From: Dichetophora obliterata
Taxonomy: Eukaryota > Arthropoda > Insecta > Diptera > Sciomyzidae
Direction of reading: 5' to 3'
DNA: 64,000 bases
NCBI GenBank assembly: GCA_963920525.1
Contig: OY986438.1
Location: 80,835,177 to 80,899,176 of the forward strand
The position numbers and the translations under genes are program-made. How positions within the stretch are numbered: the first letter of the stretch is position 1; every line of letters begins with the position of its first letter. The notes under the pieces were generated by a model, which was not told where the DNA came from, ran no database searches, and saw only the letters and a list, made by a program, of their open reading frames with translations. Shown piece after piece: positions 44,173 through 55,647 of this stretch.

Positions 44173-45485
44173 CAGGGTGCGGCTAAAGTAACTATATGAT
44201 TTGTTTTTTAAAGAACTATTGAATGGAATGAAAAAAACAAAAAAATTTATGATAAAAAGAAAGTTTATTTTATGTTATTTTTTTACATTAATTATGAAAA
44301 ATAATATCAGTTAAATGACAACCGTTTTCTCTAACGCAAAAATGTGCTCTTTTTACGGCATTTTCCATAACTTTGTTGAGTGTTTCTTGTGGTATACGAT
44401 CAATTTCTTCTTGAATGTTGTCCTTTAGTTGCTGCAAGGTTTGGGACTTATTCAAATAAACTTTGTCTTTGAGATAGCCCCACAAGAAAAAATCCGGTGC
44501 AGTCAAATCTGGCGATCGTGGTGGCCATCTCAAATCGCCGTTTTTAGAAATTAACCGATTTGGAAATTGTTGTCTTAATAAGTCCATCGTTGCACGGGCT
44601 GTATGAGCTGTTGCACCATCTTGTTGAAACCATATATTGGCGTTTGGTGGCAATTGCGGAAATAAAAAATTTTGTAGCATTACTCTGTAACGTTCTCCAT
44701 TTATTGTTTCACATACACCTTGATCGTTTTCAAAAAAAAAAAAGGACCGTAAACTTTTTGGGCGGTAATGCCACACCAAACGGTAACACGAATTGCGTGT
44801 AAAGATTTCTGATGAAGATTTTTGGGATTTTGGGATCCCCAAAATCTGTTGTTTTGTTTATTTACGAAACCGTTCAAGTGAAAATGCACTTCGTCGGTCA
44901 TCATTAAATTTGACAAAAAATATTCATTTTGATCAACGAGATTTATTACTGCTCTAGCATATTCCAAGCGCAATACGAAGTCCTCAGGATTTAGTTTTTG
45001 GACTAGTTGGATTTTGTAAGGGAAGAGGTGCAAATCGTGTTTTAAAATTCGCCGAAGAGTGCGGTCAGAAAGCTGCAACTGGGAAGATCGTCTTCTCGTT
45101 GATGTCTCCGGATTTTCTTCGACGCTCTGTCGCACAGCATCAATATTTTCGGCCGATCTGCCAGTTCGAGGTCTGCCCGTACGTCTTGAATCTCCGACAG
45201 TCCCATATTCAGCAAAATTATTCACCAACAAACGAATGGTTGGACCCGTTGGAGCAGTTCTTACACCATAAAATCTTCTGTATGCACGTTGAGTATTAAT
45301 TATCGAACGATGATTTTCAATGAATAGAAAAACAATCTTAGTTCTTTGCGCAATTGTTTAGCGTTCCATTTTTAAATATTCTCCCAAGTTTAATTTCTGA
45401 AATAGGAAAAAAGAAAAAGTTTAATACTCGCAAGCAAAGAAGTTACAATTGTTTTACATCGTATAGTAACTTTAGCCGCACCCTG
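44173..45485 (-). mobile_element. DD41D (rosa-type) mariner
   Basis: Inverted ends CAGGGTGCGGCTAAAGTAAC at both sides with TA at 44171-44172 and 45486-45487. 1313 bp, the usual mariner size. The encoded transposase has 41 residues between its second and third catalytic aspartates, the hallmark of the rosa group first described from a Ceratitis fruit fly. Confidence 0.92.
44288..45369 (-). pseudogene. rosa-type mariner transposase, two lesions
   Basis: From ATG 45369 the frame has TAA as codon 4 and then reads on: RFYGVRTAPTGPTIRLLVNN, TGRPRTGRSAENIDAV (helix-turn-helix linker region), then MMTDEVHFHLNGFVNKQNNR with the first catalytic Asp. A slip at the A12 run near 44733-44744 shifts the frame. 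After it come IWFQQDGATAHTARATMDLL (second Asp) and RWPPRSPDLTAPDFFLWGYL (third Asp, 41 residues later). It ends near 44288 with ENGCHLTDIIFHN. About 360 codons, the expected length. All three catalytic positions are kept; only the early stop and the homopolymer slip break it, so this is a fairly young copy, or the slip is a sequencing error. Confidence 0.9.
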
Positions 45486-45811
45486 TATATTGAACAGGCG
45501 CGGACCTAGAATTTTTTCCGGAGGAGGTCACAGGATAGAAAAAAAAACAACCCGTAAATAACAAAGTTTTTGACTATAAATTCTTTACTCTAGACTAGTG
45601 ATGATCAAAAATTGAAAAACATACCACTTGTGCCCACAATGAAAAATGCTGCTGACGCTCTGCCTCCGCAGGTACAAAATGCTCATTTACTGCTATGGGC
45701 CCGGAGCACTCTGAGAGCAAACGTATGTGTATCGACACAAAAAAGCAACAACAAAGCAGATAAATCAAAATCAGTTTTGTGTTTGCACGCATCAGAGATC
45801 TGCAACGGATA

Positions 45812-46133
45812 CATGGTAAAATTATTTGACAAGGTAGCCGTGACAGTTTTTTGGCGATTGGTAGTTGTCAAAAACAGCTAAAGGGGTTGTAGTTTGCTGC
45901 TGTTGACTAGCTATGTACTTGTTTTTAACTTTTCTTTAATTCAATAAATTTGTTCGCGAAGTTTATTGAAATGTTTTTAGTTTGCTGCGGTTGACTAGCA
46001 ATATTCAAGTCATCGCTTATTTTATCACTTTTCTTTTATTAATTGCATGAAGAGCTAATTTTGAAAACTACCCATCGCCGCTCGTGAGAAAAAAGCCAGT
46101 CTACGCTACTACCTTGTCAGTAATTGTGCCATG
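45812..46133. mobile_element. P-like MITE, complete, 8-bp duplication
   Basis: 322 bp. Ends CATGGTAAAATTATTTGACA and, in reverse, CATGGCACAATTACTGACAA. The inverted similarity continues for about 70-75 bp through GGCGAT.GGTAGTT. Flanked by AACGGATA (45804-45811 and 46134-46141). Terminal CATG and an 8-bp duplication fit P elements; hAT is the alternative. Partial copies lie at 6212-6288 and 57305-57428. No coding frame. Confidence 0.85.
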
Positions 46134-46615
46134 AACGGATAGCTTTTTTGCGACTCTTAGTATATCCGAAAAAAATAAGTACAAAAACTTACTCACCCTT
46201 AGCGCACGCAACTCGACTCATATTCTCTTTTACGAAGCTAGAATGCGGCGGCTCAAATAAATATGAGTATCCTAAGTCATGAGCAGTGTTGCCAGAACTT
46301 TTTTGAGAAAAGCGCGAGATTTAAAAAAATATCGCCCAATGAAAAAAAATCGCCAAAATCGCATTTTGGCCAAATCGCCAAAAAAAAAAAACATAAAAAT
46401 TGTATAAATGTTTTTCAGATAATATTGATCTGTTAATAGTATTAGATATATAAAAGTTATTATGTTCATATTTATTGAAATAATATTGAGATATGTAAAA
46501 AATAATAAAAAAGCTACTTAATTTTATACGTGAATTTTTGTCGTTAAAGAACATTTTTTTAGAGACTAGAACTATTTAGAATTTTTGAATATGCAACTTT
46601 AAAAATAAAAACTTT

Positions 46616-47180
46616 TTACAAAAAACGTAGTTCCATTATATTAAATACATCAGCCATATAAGACTCTTCCTCCGTTTTGTCAATTCTCGAAGAATTGTTT
46701 AGTTCAAACACTGATTTATTCATTTTTGAAATCATAACATCGGATATTGGCAGCGACTTGCAACAACATTTTTGAGCCTTCATTAAGCATTTTACTCGAA
46801 TGATTGAAGTAAGCATATCTAATTTTATTCTGTTACGAATTTTAGTTTTGGTCAAATTCATGACGGAAAAAATACGTTCCACAAATGCATTAGAATGTGG
46901 CAAGGAAAGCAAGATGAATGCCAAACTTACAAATATTGCCAAACATTTTTCCCCCTACTGCTGTCTTAATTTTGTATGCCGATTCCCAAAATTCTTCACT
47001 TTCAGATGGCACATTGTTTTTGAAAACATCGCAACATGGCAATGTCAACAAAGATTCGTATTCGATTTCTGCTGCACGTCGCTCTTCAAGAGATAGATAA
47101 TAAAGAGGAAGTTCACGGAAAGAAGATCTTATATGGTATAAACATCTTTCAGGACGTAAAATAAAAGCATTTTTAAACAT
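46616..47180 (-). pseudogene. hAT transposase C-terminal fragment (HATC domain)
   Basis: From 47180 the frame reads LYYLSLEERRAAEIEYESLL and then DVFKNNVPSESEEFWESAYK. A shift at about 46935 leads into IFVSLAFILLSLPHSNAFVE, RIFSVMNLTKTKIRNRIKLD, MLTSIIRVK. This PHSNA.VER.FS....KTK.RN pattern is the dimerisation domain at the end of hAT transposases. The N-terminal and catalytic regions are absent from this element. The fragment cannot function as transposase. Confidence 0.8.
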
Positions 47181-47404
47181 TTCTAAATGACTAGGTAATC
47201 GTTTTAATATTTATTTGATTAAAACTATAATGAAATTGTGGCATTTTGTCTATCTTAACAATATCAACACTTAATTTATGAATTTCTTCATGGAACTGAT
47301 AATGAAATGTAAGATCATTAATTCTTTTATAATTGCTTTTATCCCTTAAAATTTTGTTTAAGCTGAATGGAGCTAAATTATCAAAATTGAAATTTTAAAT
47401 ACAT

Positions 47405-47690
47405 TAGATGACTGGCGACCGTGGCCCCTAAGCTAAAGAACCGCGGTAGCCCGGGTTCAATTCCAGCTCAGACAGAAAGTTTTTCAATTTAATTTATTTT
47501 TCTGTTCGGTCGTCACCTCTCTGCAGACAATGGCAAACCTCAGAGAGTAAAAGTTGCCATGTAAAGCTTCTTAAGGACATAAGTCGTTCGGAGTCGGCGT
47601 AAAACAGTAAGTCCAGTTCTCGGTCATTTGTGATCGAACATTTAATAACACGCACAACACAATTGATCAATAGAAGCTAGGTCAAAGTCC
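47405..47690 (+). mobile_element. tRNA-like SINE
   Basis: A pol III-type internal promoter is visible: an A-box-like TGGCGACCGTGG at 47413 and a B box GGTTCAATTCC at 47454-47464, about 41 bp later, the spacing of tRNA genes. The body that follows includes GGCAAACCTCAGAGAGTAAA and GTTCGGAGTCGGCGTAAAAC. The A box is imperfect and no cloverleaf of a working tRNA is present. It sits inside the nested hAT. The 3' limit is approximate. Confidence 0.65.
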
Positions 47691-47883
47691 TTCCAAGGGC
47701 TGAAATGGCCAGTTTATATATTTTATTTTTAGATGAGTTTATGAAAAAGCGTGGTTTTCACAAAAATCGCCCAAAAATCGCCCAAAAATCGCCAGGCGAT
47801 TTCCTAACAATTTAAGCGCAAAAACAAGAAAAAAAGCGCCCAATTGGCGATAAATCGCCCAATCTGGCAACGGTAATCATGAG

Positions 47884-50800
47884 TCAAATCGGGAAGATCG
47901 GGTTTTTTCGGTTCATAAATACTTATGGTTGTTGTCGTCTTGCTGATACTTATCCTACTTGCCGAAATACTCATAATCGACAAAAGTAGCCGAATCACTC
48001 GGCTCATCTGTCACAGATATGAAAGAGAGCGCAGTAGAGCACAGTAGTAAATAGTGAGCGATTTTTTTGTATTTGTTTTGTGCTATTTTTTCCTGAGCAT
48101 ATCTAAATGCTGAATAACAGATGTGTTATTCTTTCGTTGCTTTTTGTTTTTATCTTACACAGTGAAAGCTGCGCATGAGGTAAAGTTTTTGAGGCTTATG
48201 GTCCAGTTAGCCTCGCATGGCACAGCAGTTTGTTTGCTTTTTATAAAAACAGAAAAAAATCATCTAAAAAAGATTATCGTTTCGTTTTTATTTAAAAAAA
48301 AGGAGTGAACCTCATGCGTTTTGCCACAAATTGGCACTGGTTGTAAATATGATACTATCAACAGTTAAAGAAGATAATAGCATATTTTTTATAATTGTGA
48401 TAAAGTGAGCACAGGTCGTGTAGCATAAAAACATGGCTTGCATACGCGGAGAAAACTGTTTGCTAAATTAGTATTGTGGTTAAGCAAAACTTGCGCTTGA
48501 TTCTCAGCCACTTCAAAAATATGCTAAATTTCCGCAAAAACTGATCAAAATGTGCTTTTCAAATTTATAATAACTAAGCAAATATTTGCTTGAATTAAGT
48601 AAAAATTTGCTATTCCAATTTATAATAACTAAGCAAATATTTGCTTAAATTAAGTAAAAATTTGATTTTCAGTCTGTAATAACTTACCAAAATTTTGCTT
48701 GAATTTAATCAAAATTTAGCTTTTTCCCAAATACACGAGGTGTGATTGCAATTTCACTTTCAGCTTATGAAGATGTTTGAAGAATGTTTCTTTACAAGGG
48801 AATTTGAATATTTGAAGAGTTTTGAAAGTATTTTATTGCGAGTTTCATTAAAATGTTTCATAGGATGCTTTAAGATAATGTGAATTAATTTAACTTTATA
48901 CATATCACATTACTGTTTTACCTATTCAATTTAATTGTAATTACTTTAAAAGAATATACTATATACTATACATAAACATAGCAAATTAATAGACTGAGAA
49001 ACACACTATAGAATACTCTATAGAACACTATAGTACTCTGTAAATATATTCTAGTAATGCAAAAGAAGAATTGTAACATTTTAAACCATTTATTGTATTC
49101 AGTAAGTAAATACTTTCACTATTTACATTAAAAATGTAACGATTTTAAATGAAAAAAATACCTATATATTAATATGCCGCACTTTCGTAAGAAGTGGTCG
49201 TTTAATATAGAAATGTCTAAAAGCATACTAAAGAAAATGACTATAGTAATAAACCTTGAGACTAAACAAATCTATATTTCCTTCGAAACGCTTTTAGTTT
49301 TTACCAAATGTTGTTCAAGGACGCAAAAAATTCTGTCAGTTTTTTTTTAATCGGTCAACTTAAAGTCCAATAAAAGCATTTCTTTATTTAAAATATCGTC
49401 AACATCCGAAGATCATTATATTTTATTCTGCTAAAAATAAATTTACGTCTTTTCATCATATCAACTTTGCATAAGAAATTTATAGCAAAAATAAAAAAAA
49501 AATTTTCAAGTATGCAAAAAACTTTTTCAATAATGCTTTTTATAGTTAACAAAAACCAGAGTGCAATACATTTTCTCGATTGTCTGTAATGACTCTTGAA
49601 AAATATCAATATTTTACGAAATTTTGTCAACAGTTTTACATCAATCGTATTTTAAGGCGTCTACAAAGAAAACCTATATATATTTCTGATAAATATTTTG
49701 GAATCATGCTAGCTAGAATATTCTTAAACAACGCAAAGAAAAAAAGATTTAAAAAAAGAGATTATCAGTTTTGGTATTTATTTCCAACTTTTAACCACTG
49801 TGCGCCGGCTTTTTGATTTTGTTTTATTTTTGTTTATGTCTAACAAACCAAAATCACAAGCGATGCTATTGTTTTTTTCTTCATAGAGTGCAATAATAAA
49901 ATACCAAGAACGAGTTTTCGAGAAAAAACAAACAAAAAATGAGAGCTCACATGGCCTGCAGACAAGTACTTACGAAAAGTGCATACGCAAAAAAACTAAT
50001 TAACGCTAAGAGACGTTGGCAGAGAAGGAGTACACTCAGTACTCAGAGTACACTCAAAATACATTCGGATAGAGCGCGTTTGTAATAAACTTACTCAACG
50101 CACTCATTGAAATCGGTTCGAAGTTGTGCGGGTCATGTCGCTCTCGGATATGAGAATGTACTTATACCCGAAAAATGCTAATGAGCCAAATGCCTATAAG
50201 TATTTTACACATATTATTAAGTATGGATAGAGTTGAGAACAGCACGACACTCGGGTATGATTTGAGTATCCGAATTCTGTCGGATACTCATTGCAGTTCT
50301 CTGGCACGCATGCATATGTGCTTTCTTAGTATTAGTGTGGCCATTTTTGGGTGATTTATATGGGAGGTACCATACAACGTGGACATAGGGATCTGAAATT
50401 TTAATAGTTCATTTTTATTTTCGCCAATAGTCTGCATGCAAAATGTCAGCTCGATTGGATCACGGGAAAGGGGTTAAAAATCAATCCAAAGTTTTTTCGG
50501 CATTTATTCCGGCAGACAAGTCAAGTTAATATAAAGAATTTAAAAAATAAAAAAAAAACAAAAATAACAAGAATAACCAAATAAACAAAGCAAGCCGAAT
50601 TTCTTCAATGAATTAAAAAGTGTTTAAATTGCTGACAAAAAAATAGCAACAGCACACAAAAAATGATTAATGCATACCGAACGCATAAACAATTTTAGTC
50701 AAACGACTACTGCTACTGCTTAATCCTTGAATATGATTTAAAGGAAAATGAAATGAAACAGTTACACATAAAAGGATTGTGTTTGCAATGTCAACGACTT

Positions 50801-51110
50801 GGGCAAACACATAAGTCGTTTGCAACAGCAACAGTAATTCGGATGAAAATGACTAATGACAACGGTTGTTGATGGAATTGAGTTGAAATTGTTAGGCAAT
50901 AATATGCTTTAGTCGTTTGATTTTGCTGTTTAGTTGTTTGTGTTGCCCGCAACAAGTTCATATGTATATAAGAGTTCCATTTTGACGGCTGCATCATAGT
51001 AAATTCACACAATTAATGAGAGAACCACATGATCAAATTTGTACAATTATAAATTTTTAATTACATTAAATTAAATTAATTAGATATTCCATATTATATT
51101 ATTTTGAAGA
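47884..51110. other. Non-coding interior of the 8.5-kb hAT
   Basis: No supported gene. At 48560-48725 there are three copies of a roughly 60-bp unit (TAATAACTAAGCAAATATTT, GCTTGAATTAAGTAAAAATTT). Around 50040-50300 the words GAGTATCCG and CGGATACTCA occur in opposite orientations. Parts resemble MITEs but no matching termini with duplications were found. Confidence 0.45.
48560..48725. repeat. Three-copy ~60-bp tandem repeat
   Basis: AATTTATAATAACTAAGCAA ATATTTGCTT type units repeat from about 48563, 48619 and 48675, the last one more diverged. Confidence 0.7.
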
Positions 51111-51129
51111 AAAGCATTTTGAATTTTTT

Positions 51130-53683
51130 TTGTTTCTAAGAAAGGCAAAACTACCAGCTTCTACAAGGACGATCGACTTTTTCTTTTCTAAAAGTCAGAA
51201 ACTGGAATGTCAATCTAGTTCTGACGCATCATCGTCATCGAAAGAATCTATACCATCAGCTAGTACTTCGATCGTCGCTCGTAGTGTTAAAAACGTTCCA
51301 TCCCCTTTCCTGTCTGCGGATACTGCGGATATAAACGAACCATCCTTTCAGCCTCGTTTTTCATCCGATATAGGGTCTTACGAACTACTAGAGCATCACT
51401 GGAAACCTCCTGCCGACTATACTTTTCCTCATAATGTCGTTATGAAGAAAGGAAAGGAAACAAAGAAGTACGCTCAAAGATCCCATCTAGAAAAATTTCC
51501 TTGGCTAGTGTTGTCCCATAAAGATCAAGGTCTTAATTGTGTGTACTGCGTACTAATTGCTTCGAGCTCAGGAGGAGGTTACCAAACAAATACTCCTCTG
51601 AAGCGACTAGTTCGAGAACCACTCAAAGCGTTTGATGATTTGATAGGTGAAAAAGGAGCGCTTTCAGTTCATCAACGCAACCAATATCGCAAGAAGGCGT
51701 TTGAGGCTGGCAGAAATTTTCTTAAAAATTTTCACAGTCCAGCATCTGAAGTGATCAACCAGGTCCATGTGCAACGAGGTTCACAGGCCAAAGAAAATCG
51801 AGAAGGGTTGAGACCTATCATCAAGACGATTATATTTTGCGGTCAGCAGAATATTTCTTTACGTGCTCATAGGGATGATGGACCGCTCTTGAATACGACT
51901 GACAACAGAAATAGTCCGGTGGCGAACGATGGAAATTTTAGGGCACTTCTTCGCTTTAGAATTGATTCTGGTGACACAACTCTTCAGCATCATTTAGAAA
52001 CTACGGGTGCAAACGCGACGTACATCAGCAAAACCGTCCAAAATCAACTGATAGAAGTCTGCAAAGAAGAAATTCAGCAAGTCATTCTGAATAGAGTAAG
52101 AGCGGCTAAATTTTTTTCTGTTATATTCGACGAGACGACAGACATTTCACACACGGAACAACCCAGCTTGTCACTTCGCTACTACTGGAACATCTGATAT
52201 TCGGCCTGAAGATGTAGAAGGAAACGAGCGGCGTTTAACTGGAGTGGCACATATTGTGATAGATTTGTGTAACAAATTTGATTTGGAGTTGCAATACTTG
52301 GTTGGGATTGGTATAGACAGTTGCTCAGTTATGGCGTCTGATATGAAAGAGGCATGTCACGAGTTGATGAAAGTGGCAATTCACGCTCGACGTTGTCCTT
52401 GCAATAATCATGTTTTAAACAACTCTTTGACGAAATCGTCTAATGTCAACAGCTGCCGAAATGCTTCAGGAACAATGAAAACCATTGTAGCTTTTGCAAA
52501 TGCTTCAGCAAAAAGGTACAGCGTCTTCAACAAACAGCTTGGTGGAAAATCTCTTTCAAGACTTTGCGAGACACGATGGGTCGAAAATCACGAAGGATAC
52601 ATGCAGTTTCAAGGTGAAAAGCTGATGAAAGTTTTTGATGCACTTGATGAGATTTCTGATTGGAAGGATGAGAAAACTGCATCTGCTGCCGCGAACCTTC
52701 ATCACGCTCTTCTTAATCCAACGTTTCTGGTTTCAACTTCTTGCTTGAGTGATGTTCTAGGCATGTATATAACTTTTTTTACTATCTTTTTTAATTATCT
52801 TTATAAAACAAAAATGACTCAATTTATGCTATGAGTAAAAAGTTTTTTGTTCAATCAATCAATAGTTCAAAAACTTTATTATTCTTGTTTTTGTAAGAGT
52901 AACTTTACCTTTGAGCCGAATACTGCAAACACCATCATTAGATCTGAAGAAAGCAACCGGTTTAATACAAGATACTTTGACTGTGCTTGAGAAGAAAAGA
53001 AGCGATGCTGATTTTGTTTTTCAACAGCTATTTTCTGAAACTGAAAATCTCGCAACGCAGTTGGATGTGGAGCTAAAAGTATCGCGCTTTGTCAAAAACA
53101 TCGAGATAATCACCAACAAAATCAAACCCCGGAGGAATATTTCAGTAGAGGAATTTACGTTCCTCTGTTAGACAACGTGATGACGGACCTCAAAGAAAGG
53201 CTCTCTCCAGAAGTGATGAAGCTTTTTGGGTTGAGAGTGTTTCTGACTCTGACTTCCTATACAGCGGAGGACATTGAAGAAGTTCATCTTGTAGCAGAAA
53301 CGTACCAGAAGCTTCTGAACACTCCCCCTTCTAACGTTATTGCAGAATTCGAGTTGTGGGTAGCTAAAGGCAACCGAATTGTTACAGACGGCGGTGAACT
53401 CCCAGATTCGGTTCCTCTTGCCCTTGATGCGTGTGATGATGTTGTTAGTCCGGTTATTAATACACTGCTTTGGATTTTTGAGACGCTTCCTGTTACTGGA
53501 ACCACTGCAGAAAGGAGTTTTTCAACTCTCCGTCGCCTCAAAACTTGGTTGAGATCAACTATGGTAGAAGACAGACTCACCGGGCTTGCATTGCTACACA
53601 TCCATCGAGACATTGAATTGGACATCGATGAGATCATAAAAAGATTTGCGAAACAAAATAGAAGATTGGATTTTGTTTTATAA
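51130..53683 (+). pseudogene. hAT transposase (ZMYM1/DUF4371-like), one intron
   Basis: The N-terminal part has a serine-rich leader and KFPWLVLSHKDQGLNCVYCV, a TTF/zinc-finger-like block. Next come RNSPVANDGNFRALLRFRID and FFSVIFDETTDISHTEQPSL, the catalytic-core entry of DUF4371-type hAT proteins. A shift near 52190 leads to IVIDLCNKFDLELQYLVGIG and LSRLCETRWVENHEGYMQF. An intron fits at 52765-52897 (GTATATAAC...TTTTTGTAAG), joining SDVLG to VTLPLSRILQTPSLDLK. A second shift near 53125 precedes YVPLLDNVMTDLKERLSP. The end carries the dimerisation domain LPVTGTTAERSFSTLRRLKT. No ATG is seen at the start of the frame; TTTCTAAG at 51130-51140 could be a splice acceptor. Only two frameshifts were found, so it is a relatively well-kept copy. 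Confidence 0.88.
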
Positions 53684-54084
53684 AGGATGCTTTTAGTTGG
53701 AACTTGTAAACAGATTGTAAACAGATGATAGTATATGAAGTATAGCTACAATCCAAATATAGAAAAAATGATAAAAAAGTCAGTCTTGTTTAAGAAAGTT
53801 AGTCAATTTTGTTGATTGAGTCATTTTTTGATTCCAATTTTTTCAGAGTGCAAAAAAGTAAGTTAATTTTGGTAGTTTGGTTAGTTTCAGATTTTTAAGT
53901 TTGTACAAACTAGGTTATGTTCGTTTGTTTTTTTTTTGTTTTTCGGCTTGCAAAATATTGTTTCAGCTCTATTTTTCGAAATGCGGGATGTATTGGGGGG
54001 GGGGCCGTGACTTTCGTGACTCCCCTTGGGTCCGCGCCTGATATTGAATATAGAATAGGTATCTCGTGCGATTATACAAAAATA

Positions 54085-54435
54085 ATTTAATCATAGAAAA
54101 GAAAAGCTTAACCAAGCTTCATTTTTGAAATAATAAAAAACTATTGAAATGCATATACGATAAAAGATATGTGCAAAAAAAAAGATTATTTTAGTTATAT
54201 ATGTACTGTAAAAATGTAAAAAGTTTTTGAATCCGAGTCAACGCGAACATTTTCTAGACGTTAAACTTTTTTTCGATCGTTGTAAACCCAAGGATTTATG
54301 CTCACTTAGGTGTGAGTTGGATTTATATTTAATTTTTTGATATTCGTAGTATTCTTTGTTAATAATTGGCCAGTGCTATGGTCCTGCCATAACCATTTCA
54401 AGTTTATTAAAATATTCACCAGTTCTCACAATATT
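54085..54435. repeat. Diverged duplicate, copy B (see 43825-44168)
   Basis: Same order of shared words as copy A, including GAGTCAACGCGAACATTTTC and GTGAGTTGGAT. It may reflect an old tandem duplication later split by the mariner and hAT, or two members of an interspersed family. Confidence 0.65.
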
Positions 54436-55640
54436 ATTAATTGTAGGTTATCTTCAAAATAGGTAGTAAGAACCCTACTACCGAGACAAGTACCAAAAAA
54501 GTATCCAATGCAAACCTGTGCTATAAGGCAATCAAGCGCGGCTAAGGTTTTAAGTTTTTGGTTAAAAAAATTATTTTAATGCCATATGGATTCAATGAAA
54601 GGTTGTTTAGTTTCTATGTCATAGCTTTGGCTAAGGTCATGCTAGAAGCTCCAGATTATATTTGTTTTATGTGTGGACACAGCTATATTTATAACTGCCT
54701 TAAGTCGTCTTAGTGCCCTGTTACGGTGGTGGTCATAGGCTCATCATGGGCACGCATTGTTGTTGTTTCAATGTAAATTAAAAATTTGAGAGCGAGAGCA
54801 AGAGAGTAAATTTTCACCACCACGGTCACCAAATGATTCGACAAAAATATGAAATCATGGGATCAAAACAGTGTTGCGTTGTGGAATTATGCACAACATT
54901 TGTGTTTAGGCACGAAAATAGTACACTTTTAGTACGAAATGTATGAAAGCAGTAATGAAACCTGCTTAATACCACCCCTCATCGACTGCAGCACTTTAAT
55001 TGTTGACAAGTTTATTAATTGCTTTTCTTGAATCATTTGTTAAAGCTAATAAAAGCAAAGCTGAAATTAATAATAAAAAAGTAAGTATTAAAAGTAGCAA
55101 AAAGTGTATTGGTGCTCAGGTGACATATGACGACTACCGTAACAACACCCTTAGCGATTATTCTTTATCGACACATATATATTGTTAAATCTAGGGTGGG
55201 CTATTCTTATGACATTTCCTTTGTGTCATGTTTTTATAGTTTTGGTTGTTGCAGCTTTCATTTCAAAAAAATTTTTTAGTTTTAATTTTTAGTTTTTGTA
55301 TGTTTTACAAAGAAATTTTTGCAATCGAAAATAAAATAATGCAATTGATTTCGGCAATAATTATTATTAAAATTCATATATTTTATTGATTTATTTAAAT
55401 GCTATTTAATAGCATCAATTGCTTTTATAAAATATAACCTCATAAAATGAAATAATAAAAAAGCTTCGCTTCGATAATTAAAACAGTTCACTAATATAAT
55501 AATAAAAGAAAAACAATACAAGGGAAACAAAATACAAAACACATAACGTTAACAACAAGAATACGGTAAATTAAAAAGAAATATTTCAATTTACTACACT
55601 GTGCTTCAAAATTTTTTAAAAAAAACCTGAAGCCATTTCT
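54436..55640. other. No gene seen; small inverted pair at 54720-54830
   Basis: GTTACGGTGGTGG (54721) and CCACCACGGTCACC (54818) could form a hairpin. The remainder is AT-rich with no supported gene. Confidence 0.4.
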
Positions 55641-55647
55641 CGAAACA

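Larger units (their letters stand above)
46284..47875 (-). mobile_element. Second hAT element, nested in the first
   Basis: Begins CAGTGTTGCCAGA; the right end in reverse reads TACCGTTGCCAGATTGGGCG. Flanks GTCATGAG (46276-46283) and ATCATGAG (47876-47883) differ at one base of eight. Near both ends ATCGCC words are repeated. It contains the C-terminal part of a hAT transposase on the minus strand and a SINE. Confidence 0.75.
45495..54040 (+). mobile_element. 8.5-kb hAT transposon with ATATTGAA duplication
   Basis: Inverted ends CAGGCGCGGACC at both termini, flanked by the exact 8-bp repeat ATATTGAA (45487-45494 and 54041-54048). It holds a hAT transposase gene near its right end (51130-53683) and has been enlarged by a P-like MITE (45812-46133), another hAT (46284-47875) and probably other material in 47.9-51.1 kb. 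A G10 run lies close to the right terminus (53995-54004). Confidence 0.92.

Noticed and set aside
47405..47475. A functional tRNA gene
   Set aside because: Only the B box is good; the A box is imperfect and no acceptor stem or anticodon arm could be drawn. A SINE head fits better.
51130..53683. A domesticated host gene (THAP0/ZMYM1-like)
   Set aside because: It lies inside intact hAT termini with a perfect target duplication and has two frameshifts, so it is the element's own gene.
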